This document shows, piece after piece, positions 5,253-11,645 of a DNA stretch of 11,645 bases. The translations under genes and the position numbers were made by a program. A model generated the notes under the pieces. It did not search any database and was not told the origin of the DNA. It was given only the letters and a program-made list of their open reading frames with translations. The stretch comes from an uncultured Oscillospiraceae bacterium (GTDB taxonomy: Bacteria > Bacillota > Clostridia > Oscillospirales > Ruminococcaceae), in contig CAUABB010000030.1 of NCBI GenBank assembly GCA_958427155.1, positions 1-11,645 on the forward strand, written 5' to 3'. How positions within the stretch are numbered: position 1 is the stretch's first letter; each line of letters begins with the position of its first letter.

Positions 5253-5677
5253 TGCTGTTACCGAAGCGCGTAAAATACCGTCGTGTCCACAGAGGACGTA
5301 TGACTGGTAAAGCAACCCGTGGCAACACGGTTTCTCACGGCGAATACGGTTTGCAGGCTCTTCAGCCGGCTTGGATCACCTCAAACCAGATTGAGGCGGC
5401 CCGTATTGCCATGACCCGTTATATTAAACGTGGTGGTCAGGTTTGGATCAAAATTTTTCCGGATAAACCGGTTACCGAGAAACCGGCTGAAACCCGAATG
5501 GGTTCTGGTAAAGGTTCCCCGGAATATTGGGTGGCTGTTGTAAAACCCGGCAGAGTTTTGTTTGAAATTGCCGGTGTTTCTGAAGAAGCTGCCAGAGAGG
5601 CTATGCGTCTTGCGATGCATAAGTTGCCGATCAAGTGTAAATTCGTATCTAAGGAACAGACAGGCGGTGAGCAATAA
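5252..5677 (+). CDS. rplP: 50S ribosomal protein L16
   Basis: L16 (uL16) stabilises A-site tRNA near the peptidyl transferase centre and is a late assembly protein. The 141-residue product begins MLLPKRVKYRRVHRGRM, typical of the family. QIEAARIAMTRYIKRGGQVW (46-65) follows, and then the diagnostic KPAETRMGSGKGSPEYWVA (77-95). Arg82 is at the place of E. coli Arg81. The ATG shares one base with the rpsC stop, and its TAA shares one base with the rpmC ATG (5675-5679), so rpsC-rplP-rpmC form a tightly coupled trio. Nothing unusual was seen. Confidence 0.97.
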   Translation: MLLPKRVKYRRVHRGRMTGKATRGNTVSHGEYGLQALQPAWITSNQIEAARIAMTRYIKRGGQVWIKIFPDKPVTEKPAETRMGSGKGSPEYWVAVVKPGRVLFEIAGVSEEAAREAMRLAMHKLPIKCKFVSKEQTGGEQ

Positions 5678-5883
5678 TGAAAGCTGTAGAAATTCGTGAC
5701 TTGTCACTTACCGAAATTAACCAGAAGGTGAGCGATTTAAAAGCGGAGCTTTTCAACCTGCGCTTCCAGCTCGCGGTCAATCAGCTTGAGAATCCACAGC
5801 GTATCAAAGCTGTTAAGAGAGATATTGCCCGTTTGAAGACTGTTCTTCGCGAGCGCGAACTCAAGGAAACCGCTGAGAAGTAA
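5677..5883 (+). CDS. rpmC: 50S ribosomal protein L29
   Basis: L29 (uL29) is a two-helix protein next to L23 at the tunnel exit. The 68-residue product is mostly helical and highly charged. It has LSLTEINQKVSDLKAELFNL (9-28) as helix one and the family signature LENPQRIKAVKRDIARLKTV (37-56) as helix two. The N-terminal MKAVEIRDLS is typical. The start overlaps the rplP stop by 1 nt, and the ribosome binding site (GGCGGTGAG) is inside rplP and weaker than others in the cluster, consistent with re-initiation. rpsQ follows after 19 nt. Confidence 0.96.
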   Translation: MKAVEIRDLSLTEINQKVSDLKAELFNLRFQLAVNQLENPQRIKAVKRDIARLKTVLRERELKETAEK

Positions 5884-5902
5884 GAAAGGGAGGAGTTAAG
5901 CT

Positions 5903-6160
5903 GTGAGTGAAAGAAACCTCAGAAAAACGAGGGTAGGCACAGTTGTCAGCAATAAAATGGATAAAACAGTTGTTGTTTCCATTGCGGACAATGTAAGACA
6001 TCCTCTTTATAAAAAAATTATTAAACGCACCGTGAAACTCAAAGCACATGATGAGGGCAATACCTGCAACATCGGTGACAAGGTTGAGGTCATGGAAACC
6101 CGTCCTCTGTCGAAAGACAAGAGATGGAGAGTTGTAGAAATCATTGAAAAAGCGAAATAA
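5903..6160 (+). CDS. rpsQ: 30S ribosomal protein S17
   Basis: S17 (uS17) is a primary 16S rRNA binder in the 30S body, with an OB fold. The 85-residue product begins SERNLRKTRVGTVVSNKMDK (2-21), the standard start including G-x-V-V-S-x-K-M-D-K. It then has HPLYKKIIKRTVKLKAHDE (33-51) and the signature GDKVEVMETRPLSKDKRWRV (58-77). It starts with GTG at 5903; GGGAGG (5888-5893) lies 9 nt upstream and no ATG is available before residue 19. rplN follows after 24 nt. Confidence 0.96.
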   Translation: MSERNLRKTRVGTVVSNKMDKTVVVSIADNVRHPLYKKIIKRTVKLKAHDEGNTCNIGDKVEVMETRPLSKDKRWRVVEIIEKAK

Positions 6161-6184
6161 TGATGCCGAAAGGAGGCATGCACT

Positions 6185-6553
6185 GTGATACAGATGCAGA
6201 GTTACCTGAAGGTTGCCGACAATACCGGTGCGAAAGAGCTTATGTGTATCCGTGTGTTGGGCGGTTCCCGCAGAAGGTACGCTAATATTGGCGACGTTGT
6301 TGTTGCTTCGGTCAAAAAAGCAACACCCGGCGGCGTTGTTAAAAAAGGTGACGTAGTAAAAGCCGTAATTGTTCGTTCCTCGAAAGGAGTTCGTCGTGAC
6401 GATGGAACCTATATTCGTTTCGATGAGAACGCGGCTGTTATCATCCGTGAGGATAAAAACCCGAGAGGCACCCGTATTTTTGGGCCTGTTGCGAGAGAGC
6501 TTCGTGAGAAAGAATATCTCAAAATCCTTTCGCTGGCGCCCGAAGTACTTTGA
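6185..6553 (+). CDS. rplN: 50S ribosomal protein L14
   Basis: L14 (uL14) is on the intersubunit face, forms bridges to 16S rRNA and binds the silencing factor RsfS. The 122-residue product is exactly the family length. It shows LKVADNTGAKELMCIRVLGG (8-27) and the signature VIVRSSKGVRRDDGTYIRF (61-79) followed by DENAAVII. It ends FGPVARELREKEYLKILSLA (99-118) with PEVL. It starts with GTG at 6185, giving MIQMQSYLKV, which fits the MIQ start of relatives. AGGAGG (6171-6176) lies 8 nt upstream. The ATG at 6178 is out of frame. This is the first gene of the spc part in E. coli terms; here it follows rpsQ without a visible terminator. Confidence 0.96.
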   Translation: MIQMQSYLKVADNTGAKELMCIRVLGGSRRRYANIGDVVVASVKKATPGGVVKKGDVVKAVIVRSSKGVRRDDGTYIRFDENAAVIIREDKNPRGTRIFGPVARELREKEYLKILSLAPEVL

Positions 6554-6570
6554 TGGGAGGTGCGCTTAGA

Positions 6571-6888
6571 ATGAGTAAAGTACACGTTAAAAGTGAGGAT
6601 ACTGTTGTTATCCTGACCGGCAAGGACAGAGGCAAACAGGGCAAAGTTTTGGAAGTCAGCCCTTCTGAGCAGAAAGTAATTGTTGAGGGCTGCAACATTA
6701 TCAGCAAGCATGTAAAACCGAGAAGAATGGGTGAAACCGGCGGTATTGTGAAAGCAGAATCTCCGATTTACGCCTGCAAGGTTCAGCTTGTCTGCCCGAA
6801 ATGCAAAAAGCCGACCAGAGTTGGTCATAAGATTGCTGAGGACGGCAAAAAAGAGCGCCTTTGCAAAAAATGCGGCGCAACCTTTTAA
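6571..6888 (+). CDS. rplX: 50S ribosomal protein L24 with C-terminal zinc-ribbon-like cysteines
   Basis: L24 (uL24) is an assembly initiator that binds the 5' end of 23S rRNA. The 105-residue product has the KOW motif VVILTGKDRGKQGKVLEV (12-29) and the KPRRMGETGGIVKAESPI segment (49-66). The C-terminal part has two cysteine pairs, CPKC (75-78) and CKKC (98-101), a probable zinc ribbon found in many Gram-positive L24 proteins. ATG 6571 is used: GGGAGG (6555-6560) is 10 nt upstream. The in-frame ATG at 6553 would overlap the rplN stop and translate the ribosome binding site. rplE follows after 16 nt. Confidence 0.96.
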   Translation: MSKVHVKSEDTVVILTGKDRGKQGKVLEVSPSEQKVIVEGCNIISKHVKPRRMGETGGIVKAESPIYACKVQLVCPKCKKPTRVGHKIAEDGKKERLCKKCGATF

Positions 6889-6904
6889 GTGAGGAGGAAA
6901 AGAC

Positions 6905-7444
6905 ATGGCAAGATTGAAAGATGCTTATGTGAAAGAAATTGCCCCGGCTTTGATGAAAAAGTTCGGCTATAAAAGCGTCATGCAGATTCCGAAACTTGAG
7001 AAGGTTGTAGTCAACGTTGGCTGTGGCGAAGCCCGCGATAACAGCAAGGTTATCGACGCGATCATGAGCGATCTGGCTGCTATCACCGGCCAGAAACCGA
7101 TCGTCTGCAAGGCAAAAAAATCTGTAGCGAACTTCAAACTCCGTGAGGGCATGGATATCGGCGCAAAAGTTACTTTGCGTGCCGAAAATATGTATGAGTT
7201 TGTAGACCGTTTGTTTAATGTTGCGCTTCCCCGTGTAAGAGATTTTCGTGGAATCAACCCGAATTCTTTTGATGGACGCGGCAACTACAGCATGGGTCTT
7301 AGAGAACAGCTCATTTTCCCTGAGATTGATTATGATAAAATTGACAAAGTTAGAGGTATGGATATCTGCTTTGTCACCACCGCAAAAACAGATGAAGAGG
7401 CCAGAGAGCTTTTGTCTCTCATGGGCGCTCCGTTTGAGAAGTAA
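6905..7444 (+). CDS. rplE: 50S ribosomal protein L5
   Basis: L5 (uL5) binds 5S rRNA, contacts P-site tRNA and forms the B1b bridge with S13. The 179-residue product is the family length. It has FGYKSVMQIPKLEKVVVNVG (20-39), with the signature region LEKVVVNVGCGEA where Met-Gly-Val is more common (Cys40 here). It continues with AITGQKPIVCKAKKSVANFK (59-78), LPRVRDFRGI (108-117), FDGRGNYSMGLREQLIFPEI (122-141) and a C-terminal GMDICFVTTAKTDEEARELL (151-170). GAGGAGG lies shortly before ATG 6905. rpsN follows after 15 nt. Identification is certain. Confidence 0.97.
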   Translation: MARLKDAYVKEIAPALMKKFGYKSVMQIPKLEKVVVNVGCGEARDNSKVIDAIMSDLAAITGQKPIVCKAKKSVANFKLREGMDIGAKVTLRAENMYEFVDRLFNVALPRVRDFRGINPNSFDGRGNYSMGLREQLIFPEIDYDKIDKVRGMDICFVTTAKTDEEARELLSLMGAPFEK

Positions 7445-7459
7445 GGGAGGAAACAGTTA

Positions 7460-7645
7460 ATGGCTAAAACGTCCATGAAGGTAAAACAGCAGAGAGAGCC
7501 GAAGTTTTCCACCCGTGCCTATAACAGGTGTAAAATCTGCGGAAGACCGCACGCCTATCTGAGAAAATACGGTATCTGTCGTATCTGCTTTAGAGAGTTG
7601 GCTTATAAGGGCCAGATTCCGGGCGTGAAAAAAGCAAGCTGGTAA
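7460..7645 (+). CDS. rpsN: 30S ribosomal protein S14, short zinc-binding (C+) form
   Basis: S14 (uS14) is in the 30S head near the A site. This 61-residue protein is the short, zinc-dependent type (also called rpsZ or type Z). It carries CKIC (24-27) and CRIC (40-43), giving the C-X2-C-X12-C-X2-C zinc site. The N-terminal AKTSMKVKQQREPKFSTRAY (2-21) and C-terminal GQIPGVKKASW (51-61) match the family. Bacteria that also carry a zinc-free S14 usually encode it elsewhere under zinc-starvation control; none is visible here. GGGAGG precedes ATG 7460. rpsH follows after 28 nt. Confidence 0.97.
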   Translation: MAKTSMKVKQQREPKFSTRAYNRCKICGRPHAYLRKYGICRICFRELAYKGQIPGVKKASW

Positions 7646-7673
7646 GCTGCTAGAAGCAAAGGAGGTTGACGGC

Positions 7674-8072
7674 ATGCAAATCACCGATACAGTTGCTGAT
7701 ATGCTGACCCGTATTCGGAATGCAAATACAGCAAAACACGACACGGTGGATATACCCGCATCCAACATGAAAAAGGCGATTGCCCAGATTCTTGTTGACG
7801 AGGGTTATGTAAAGAGCTTTCAGGTCATTGAAGACGGAAAGCAGGGGATTATCCGTATCACTTTGAAATACGGTGAAAACAAATCCCAGGTGATTACAGG
7901 ATTGCGCAGAGTTTCCAAACCGGGTCTGCGTATTTATACAAACGTTGAGGATATGCCAAAAGTTATGAAAGGTCTGGGTGTGGCGATTCTTTCCACTTCC
8001 AAAGGTATCATGACTGACCGGGCAGCGCGCAAAGCAAATGTCGGCGGCGAAGTCCTTGCGTTTATCTGGTAA
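7674..8072 (+). CDS. rpsH: 30S ribosomal protein S8
   Basis: S8 (uS8) is a primary 16S rRNA binder (helix 21) and, in E. coli, the repressor of the spc operon. I did not find an obvious S8 target copy in the mRNA here. The 132-residue product starts QITDTVADMLTRIRNAN (2-18), the usual N-terminus. It then shows LKYGENKSQVITGLRRVSKP (64-83). The C-terminal signature is GVAILSTSKGIMTDRAARK (102-120) followed by ANVGGEVLAFIW. AAAGGAGGT lies shortly before ATG 7674. rplF follows after 17 nt. Confidence 0.97.
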   Translation: MQITDTVADMLTRIRNANTAKHDTVDIPASNMKKAIAQILVDEGYVKSFQVIEDGKQGIIRITLKYGENKSQVITGLRRVSKPGLRIYTNVEDMPKVMKGLGVAILSTSKGIMTDRAARKANVGGEVLAFIW

Positions 8073-8089
8073 AGGGAGGTAAGCGTCGA

Positions 8090-8635
8090 ATGTCACGTAT
8101 TGGAAGAAAACCTATCGATGTTCCCTCCGGTGTAGATGTAACAATTAACGGAAACCACATTACCGTTAAGGGCCCCAAGGGAACACTTGAAAGAGATTTT
8201 CATAAGGATATGTCAGTCGCTCTTGAAGGCAGCGTAATCAATGTTGCTCGTCCGAGCGAAGATAAAGAGCATAAAAGTCTGCACGGTTTGACCCGTACTC
8301 TGATTGCGAACATGGTCGAAGGTGTTACCAACGGCTTTTCAAAGGAGCTTGAAATCAATGGCGTTGGTTACCGTGCGGCGAAACAGGGAAAAGACCTTGT
8401 GATGAACCTCGGTTATTCCCACCAGGTGATCTGTTCTGAAATTGATGGAATTTCCATCGACGTTCCAAACCCGAATAGAATCATTATTTCGGGTCCGGAC
8501 AAACAGAAGGTCGGCCAGTTTGCTGCTGAAGTTCGTGAAAAGCGTCCGCCTGAACCATATAAGGGTAAGGGGATCAAGTATGTTGACGAGCATATTCAGC
8601 GCAAAGAAGGTAAAGCCGGTAAGGGCAAGAAGTAA
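8090..8635 (+). CDS. rplF: 50S ribosomal protein L6
   Basis: L6 (uL6) is near the sarcin-ricin loop and L7/L12 stalk base and has two repeated alpha/beta domains. The 181-residue product starts SRIGRKPIDVPSGVDV (2-17) and has ITVKGPKGTLERDF (24-37). The domain linker is around LEINGVGYRAAKQGKDLVM (87-105). The C-terminal signature VREKRPPEPYKGKGIKY (148-164) is complete and is followed by the usual basic tail ending KEGKAGKGKK. GGGAGGT lies before ATG 8090. rplR follows after 19 nt. Confidence 0.97.
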   Translation: MSRIGRKPIDVPSGVDVTINGNHITVKGPKGTLERDFHKDMSVALEGSVINVARPSEDKEHKSLHGLTRTLIANMVEGVTNGFSKELEINGVGYRAAKQGKDLVMNLGYSHQVICSEIDGISIDVPNPNRIIISGPDKQKVGQFAAEVREKRPPEPYKGKGIKYVDEHIQRKEGKAGKGKK

Positions 8636-8654
8636 TTAAAGGAGTTGACTTAGA

Positions 8655-9014
8655 ATGGTGAAAAAGACTGCTGGAATCAATTCCAGAATCAAAAGACACC
8701 GCAGAGTCCGTGCTAAGATCAGCGGTACACCTGAGCGTCCACGCCTTAATGTTTTCCGCTCCTCAAAAAACATCTATGCGCAGATCATAGATGATGTCAA
8801 CGGCGTTACTCTTGTTGCGGCTTCGTCGATTGAAAAAGGTTTTGAAGGAAGCGGCTCCAACAAGGAAGGCGCTCGTAAAGTAGGCCAGTTAGTTGCAAAG
8901 AAAGCTTTGGAAAAGGGAATCGAAGAGGTCGTTTTTGACCGCGGCGGTTACATCTACCATGGCCGAATTTTGGAACTGGCTGAGGGAGCCCGCGAATGCG
9001 GCCTCAAGTTTTAG
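8655..9014 (+). CDS. rplR: 50S ribosomal protein L18
   Basis: L18 (uL18) binds 5S rRNA with L5 and helps place it in the central protuberance. The 119-residue product has a basic N-terminal RIKRHRRVRAKISGTPERPR (11-30), LNVFRSSKNIYAQIIDD (31-47) and the signature VVFDRGGYIYHGRILELAEG (92-111). It ends ARECGLKF. ATG 8655 is preferred over the adjacent GTG 8658 because AAAGGAG lies about 10 nt upstream. The TAG stop (9012-9014) runs into the rpsE ribosome binding site, so the two genes are probably coupled. Confidence 0.96.
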   Translation: MVKKTAGINSRIKRHRRVRAKISGTPERPRLNVFRSSKNIYAQIIDDVNGVTLVAASSIEKGFEGSGSNKEGARKVGQLVAKKALEKGIEEVVFDRGGYIYHGRILELAEGARECGLKF

Positions 9015-9021
9015 GAGGAGG
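9013..9021 (+). promoter_or_regulatory. rpsE ribosome binding site (decides the TTG start)
   Basis: AGGAGGAGG overlaps the rplR stop codon and ends 7 nt before TTG at 9029. The only in-frame ATG upstream (8996) lies before this site and inside rplR. The site therefore supports initiation at TTG. Confidence 0.8.
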
Positions 9022-9028
9022 TATTCAT

Positions 9029-9529
9029 TTGGCTATTATAGATGCTAACGCATATGATCTGAAAGAAAAAGTGGTTGCCATCAACCGTGTCTCCAAAACC
9101 GTAAAAGGTGGTCGTATCTTTAAGTTTGCCGCTTTGGTCGTTGTCGGTGATGGAAATGATATTGTCGGTTTTGGCCTTGGAAAATCCGGAGAGGTTCCGG
9201 ACGCAATCCGCAAGGGAATTGAGGATGCGAAGAAAAACCTCATGAAGATTTCCATTAATGGTACCACAATTCCTCATGAAGTGATTGGACGCTTCGGCGC
9301 CGGCCGTGTTTTGATGAACCCTGCTCCGGAAGGTACTGGCGTTATTGCTGGTGGTCCTGTCCGTGCTGTTATTGAGGTTACCGGAATTAAGGACATCAGA
9401 ACCAAGGCTCTGCGTTCCAACAACCCCTGCAATGTCGTAAGAGCGACGATTAACGGGCTTGCGTCTCTGCGTACTGCTGAGCAGATGGCTGAGATTAGGG
9501 GTAAGTCGGTTAAAGAAATTTTAGGATAG
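9029..9529 (+). CDS. rpsE: 30S ribosomal protein S5
   Basis: S5 (uS5) is near the decoding region and mRNA entry site and affects translational accuracy. The 166-residue product has the N-terminal double-stranded RNA-binding-like domain, with INRVSKTVKGGRIFKFAALV (18-37), VGFGLGKSGEVPDAIRKGIE (46-65) and GTTIPHEVIGRFGAGRVLM (78-96). The C-terminal domain follows from EGTGVIAGGPVRAV (101-114) and ends IRGKSVKEILG. The start is TTG 9029: a strong AGGAGGAGG ends 7 nt upstream, and the length then equals that of B. subtilis S5. The ATG at 8996 would add 11 residues that read through the ribosome binding site. rpmD follows after 14 nt. Confidence 0.95.
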   Translation: MAIIDANAYDLKEKVVAINRVSKTVKGGRIFKFAALVVVGDGNDIVGFGLGKSGEVPDAIRKGIEDAKKNLMKISINGTTIPHEVIGRFGAGRVLMNPAPEGTGVIAGGPVRAVIEVTGIKDIRTKALRSNNPCNVVRATINGLASLRTAEQMAEIRGKSVKEILG

Positions 9530-9543
9530 GGAGGATTTAACTC

Positions 9544-9729
9544 ATGGCAGATAAAATGATTCAGGTTAAGCTCGTGAGAGGTCTTTCCGGTAGAAAAAAA
9601 GATCAGATCGCTACGGTAAACGCGCTCGGCCTTCGCAAAATTGGCGACGTTTCCATGCAGCCTGACAACGAGGCAACCAGAGGGAAAATCGCAAAGGTTT
9701 CTCATATGATAGAGATTGTTGAAGGCTAA
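9544..9729 (+). CDS. rpmD: 50S ribosomal protein L30
   Basis: L30 (uL30) is a small 23S rRNA-binding protein, present in many but not all bacteria. The 61-residue product has the family length. It contains MIQVKLVRGLSGRKKDQIAT (5-24) followed by VNALGLRKIGDVSMQPDNEA (25-44), the signature with the conserved G-L-R-K-I. It ends VSHMIEIVEG. GGGAGG lies shortly before ATG 9544. A 72-nt spacer with two small hairpins separates it from rplO. Confidence 0.96.
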   Translation: MADKMIQVKLVRGLSGRKKDQIATVNALGLRKIGDVSMQPDNEATRGKIAKVSHMIEIVEG

Positions 9730-9730
9730 A

Positions 9731-9786
9731 AATGGTTCTATTATAAAACCATTGGTCAAAAGACATTTGCCGCTTACTAAGGCGGC
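9731..9786 (+). repeat. Two small hairpins in the rpmD-rplO spacer
   Basis: AATGGTT (9731-9737) pairs with AACCATT (9747-9753), 7 bp with a 9-nt loop. GCCGC plus TT (9769-9775) pairs with AA plus GCGGC (9779-9786) across a one-base bulge. Neither is followed by a T-run, so transcription should continue into rplO. The second lies immediately before the rplO ribosome binding site (GGAGG, 9792-9796). Confidence 0.4.
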
Positions 9787-9801
9787 GGAATGGAGGTTAA
9801 G

Positions 9802-10242
9802 ATGAAACTGCACGAGTTAACTCCGGCGGCTGGTTCCAACCACGACGTGAAGCGCAAAGGGCGTGGCGCTGGTTCCGGAAACGGAAAAACCGCTGGCAAA
9901 GGCCATAAAGGTCAGAATGCTCGTTCGGGTGGCGGTGTACGGCCGGGTTTTGAAGGTGGACAGATGCCGCTTCAGAGACGTATCCCGAAAAGAGGCTTCA
10001 ATAATATTTTTGCAACCAAATATTCTACGGTTAATGTTGCAGACCTGAATAGGTTTGATGACGGAGCGGTTGTTGATCCGGAAGCTCTTATGGCTGCCGG
10101 CCTTGTCCGCAAAGAGCTTGATGGTATTAAGGTTCTTGGAAATGGTGAACTTACCAAAAAGCTGACCGTAAAAGCTACTGCTTTTTCCGCTTCTGCAAAA
10201 GAGAAGATTGAAAAAGCGGGTGGCGCTGCGGAAGTTTTATAA
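9802..10242 (+). CDS. rplO: 50S ribosomal protein L15
   Basis: L15 (uL15) is a late-stage assembly protein whose long N-terminal extension threads into 23S rRNA. The 146-residue product equals the B. subtilis length. It starts KLHELTPAAGSNHDVKRKGR (2-21) and then has a Gly/Lys-rich extension with GSGNGKTAGKGHKGQNARSG (24-43). VRPGFEGGQMPLQRRIPKRG (46-65) is the family signature. The C-terminal globular part ends KIEKAGGAAEVL. ATG 9802 is used rather than the in-frame ATG 9790, because 9790 lies within the TGGAGGT ribosome binding site. secY follows after 52 nt. Confidence 0.97.
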   Translation: MKLHELTPAAGSNHDVKRKGRGAGSGNGKTAGKGHKGQNARSGGGVRPGFEGGQMPLQRRIPKRGFNNIFATKYSTVNVADLNRFDDGAVVDPEALMAAGLVRKELDGIKVLGNGELTKKLTVKATAFSASAKEKIEKAGGAAEVL

Positions 10243-10294
10243 ATGACCGCGTGCTTTTTACACATTGTCGTTATCAGACGGAATGGAGGGCAAA

Positions 10295-11581
10295 ATGTTT
10301 CAGACAATTCGAAATGCGCTTGCAATTCCTGAAACAAGGAAAAAACTCCTTTATACTCTGTTGATTATTGTGATTTTCAGGGTAGGTTCTGCAATCCCCG
10401 TTCCTTTTCTGGATCCAAGTGCGCTGAAAGCGATGATTGAATCCAGCGGTGATTTTCTGGGTTATCTCGACATTATGACGGGTGGTTCCTTTGCGAATGC
10501 AACCTTGTTTGCAATGTCGATTACCCCATATATCAACGCGTCTATTATTATCCAGCTTCTCACTGTGGCCATTCCTCCTCTTGAAAGAATGTCCAAGGAA
10601 GGTGAGGAAGGGCGTAAAAAAATTGCAAAGGTTACCCGGTATACAACATTTGGTCTTGCGTTGCTTCAAGGAATTGCCTATTATTTTTTGGCGCGCAATT
10701 CCGGTGCGGTCAGTTATATGGATGGCGGTTCTGGTATTTTTGCCGCTTTTGTAATTGTTGTTACCTTTGTTGCCGGTACTGCTGTAATTGTATGGCTTGG
10801 TGAACGGATCAACGAAAAAGGGATCGGAAACGGTATTTCCATCATTCTGTTCGCAGGTATTATTTCCCGCGGCCCGAATATGATTGGGACGCTGATTGCT
10901 TACTGGAATATGAATAACCCGCTTTATTATGTATTGATTCCGCTAGTTGTGGTAGTTTTCATTTTCATGATTGCGTTTATCGTTTTGATGACCAATGCTG
11001 AACGGAGAATCCCGGTTCAGTATGCGAAACGGGTTGTTGGCCGGAAGATGTATGGCGGTCAGAATTCCCATATTCCAATTAAAGTGAGTATGAGCGGTGT
11101 TATGCCGATCATTTTTGCAAGCTCGTTTGTTTCAATTCCGGGCACAATCGCGGCTTTCTTTCAGCCGGAAGATGGAAGCTTCTGGAAAGGATTTCTGGAT
11201 GTATTTAATTACACCAGTATCTGGTACGGAATTATATACTTCCTATTGATTATTGGGTTTAATTATTTCTATGTGGCAATTCAGTATAATCCGATTGAAA
11301 TTGCCAATAATCTCCGCAAGAACAGCGGAGCAATTCCGGGAATTCGCCCGGGCAAGCCTACCAGCGACTTTATTTCCAAAGTTCTTTCCAAAATCACATT
11401 TGTCGGGGCGGTGTTCCTTGGGATTATCGCGATCTTCCCGATTATCTTCACCAATGTCAGTGGAATTAATATCGCCATTGGCGGTACTTCTATTCTGATT
11501 GTCGTCGGCGTTGCGCTTGAAACAATGAGGACGCTTGAGTCTCAAATTACTATGAGACATCACAAAGGCTTTTTGGAATAA
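10295..11581 (+). CDS. secY: Protein translocase subunit SecY
   Basis: Central pore of the SecYEG channel in the cytoplasmic membrane, through which unfolded proteins are exported (SecA-driven) or inserted (ribosome-driven). The 428-residue product has about ten hydrophobic segments, at roughly 18-38, 66-92, 117-134, 147-167, 179-200, 211-233, 262-282, 308-328, 366-386 and 391-411. Segment two carries the signature SITPYINASIIIQLL (75-89). Cytosolic loops hold ERRIPVQYAKR (236-246) and the conserved NNLRKNSGAIPGIRPGKPT (338-356), which contacts SecA and the ribosome. ATG 10295 is used with GGAGG (10285-10289) 5 nt upstream; the in-frame TTG 10265 and ATG 10283 lie before or in the ribosome binding site. 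adk follows after 12 nt. Identification is certain. Confidence 0.97.
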   Translation: MFQTIRNALAIPETRKKLLYTLLIIVIFRVGSAIPVPFLDPSALKAMIESSGDFLGYLDIMTGGSFANATLFAMSITPYINASIIIQLLTVAIPPLERMSKEGEEGRKKIAKVTRYTTFGLALLQGIAYYFLARNSGAVSYMDGGSGIFAAFVIVVTFVAGTAVIVWLGERINEKGIGNGISIILFAGIISRGPNMIGTLIAYWNMNNPLYYVLIPLVVVVFIFMIAFIVLMTNAERRIPVQYAKRVVGRKMYGGQNSHIPIKVSMSGVMPIIFASSFVSIPGTIAAFFQPEDGSFWKGFLDVFNYTSIWYGIIYFLLIIGFNYFYVAIQYNPIEIANNLRKNSGAIPGIRPGKPTSDFISKVLSKITFVGAVFLGIIAIFPIIFTNVSGINIAIGGTSILIVVGVALETMRTLESQITMRHHKGFLE

Positions 11582-11593
11582 CGGAGGGGCAGT

Positions 11594-11645
11594 ATGAACC
11601 TGATTTTTTTAGGTGCACCGGGAGCTGGAAAGGGAACACAGGCTG
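11594..11645 (+). CDS. adk: Adenylate kinase, N-terminal fragment (3' end outside window)
   Basis: Adenylate kinase interconverts ATP plus AMP with two ADP in the cytoplasm. Only 17 codons are present, but they read MNLIFLGAPGAGKGTQA, which contains the P-loop GAPGAGKGT of adenylate kinases. ACGGAGGGG lies just upstream of ATG 11594. secY followed by adk is the usual order in Gram-positive bacteria. Nothing beyond the P-loop can be judged. Confidence 0.93.
   Translation, partial: MNLIFLGAPGAGKGTQA

Noticed and set aside
10265..10294. Extension of secY to TTG 10265
   Set aside because: No ribosome binding site precedes it, it would translate the GGAGG site, and the SecY N-terminus fits ATG 10295.
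989..11645. A novel multi-gene system hidden in the window
   Set aside because: Every coding stretch is accounted for by a universally conserved ribosomal protein, secY or adk, with spacers too short to hide further genes. Only the leader and spacer structures remain unexplained.

Overview
This window is a conserved chromosomal segment from a low-to-mid GC Gram-positive bacterium, most likely a member of the Clostridia. The evidence is the gene order, strong AGGAGG-type ribosome binding sites before almost every gene, GTG and TTG starts, the zinc-binding (C+) short form of S14, an L24 with a C-terminal CxxC/CxxC pair, and a short-type (archaeal-like) prolyl-tRNA synthetase with a Zn-binding C-terminus. 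The L3 sequence around residues 129-150 looks to me like the Oscillospirales/Ruminococcaceae variety, but that is a memory-based guess and not a search result.

Layout. Bases 2-568 are the 3' end of proS, followed by a very strong hairpin (572-620). A sigma-A-like promoter (647-675) opens a leader of about 300 nt (about 682-988). The leader holds a long stem-loop, an intrinsic-terminator-like hairpin with a run of seven Ts (an attenuator candidate), and a hairpin next to the rpsJ ribosome binding site. From 989 to the end, every gene is on the + strand in the classical fused S10-spc order: rpsJ, rplC, rplD, rplW, rplB, rpsS, rplV, rpsC, rplP, rpmC, rpsQ, rplN, rplX, rplE, rpsN (short Zn form), rpsH, rplF, rplR, rpsE, rpmD, rplO, secY and the first 17 codons of adk. 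Most spacers are 12-28 nt and three junctions overlap by 1 nt (TAATG). The exceptions are rpsJ-rplC (63), rplW-rplB (91), rpmD-rplO (72) and rplO-secY (52), and the first three of these hold hairpins.

Together the genes encode about half of the large- and small-subunit ribosomal proteins encoded in this superoperon, the SecY translocon channel and adenylate kinase. I see no promoter-like break or terminator between rpsJ and adk, so one long transcript is likely. The str genes (rpsL, rpsG, fusA, tuf) are not upstream of rpsJ; proS occupies that place. I found no mobile element, CRISPR array, tRNA or rRNA gene, and no novel protein system. The parts most worth a second look are the S10 leader and the structured rplW-rplB spacer.
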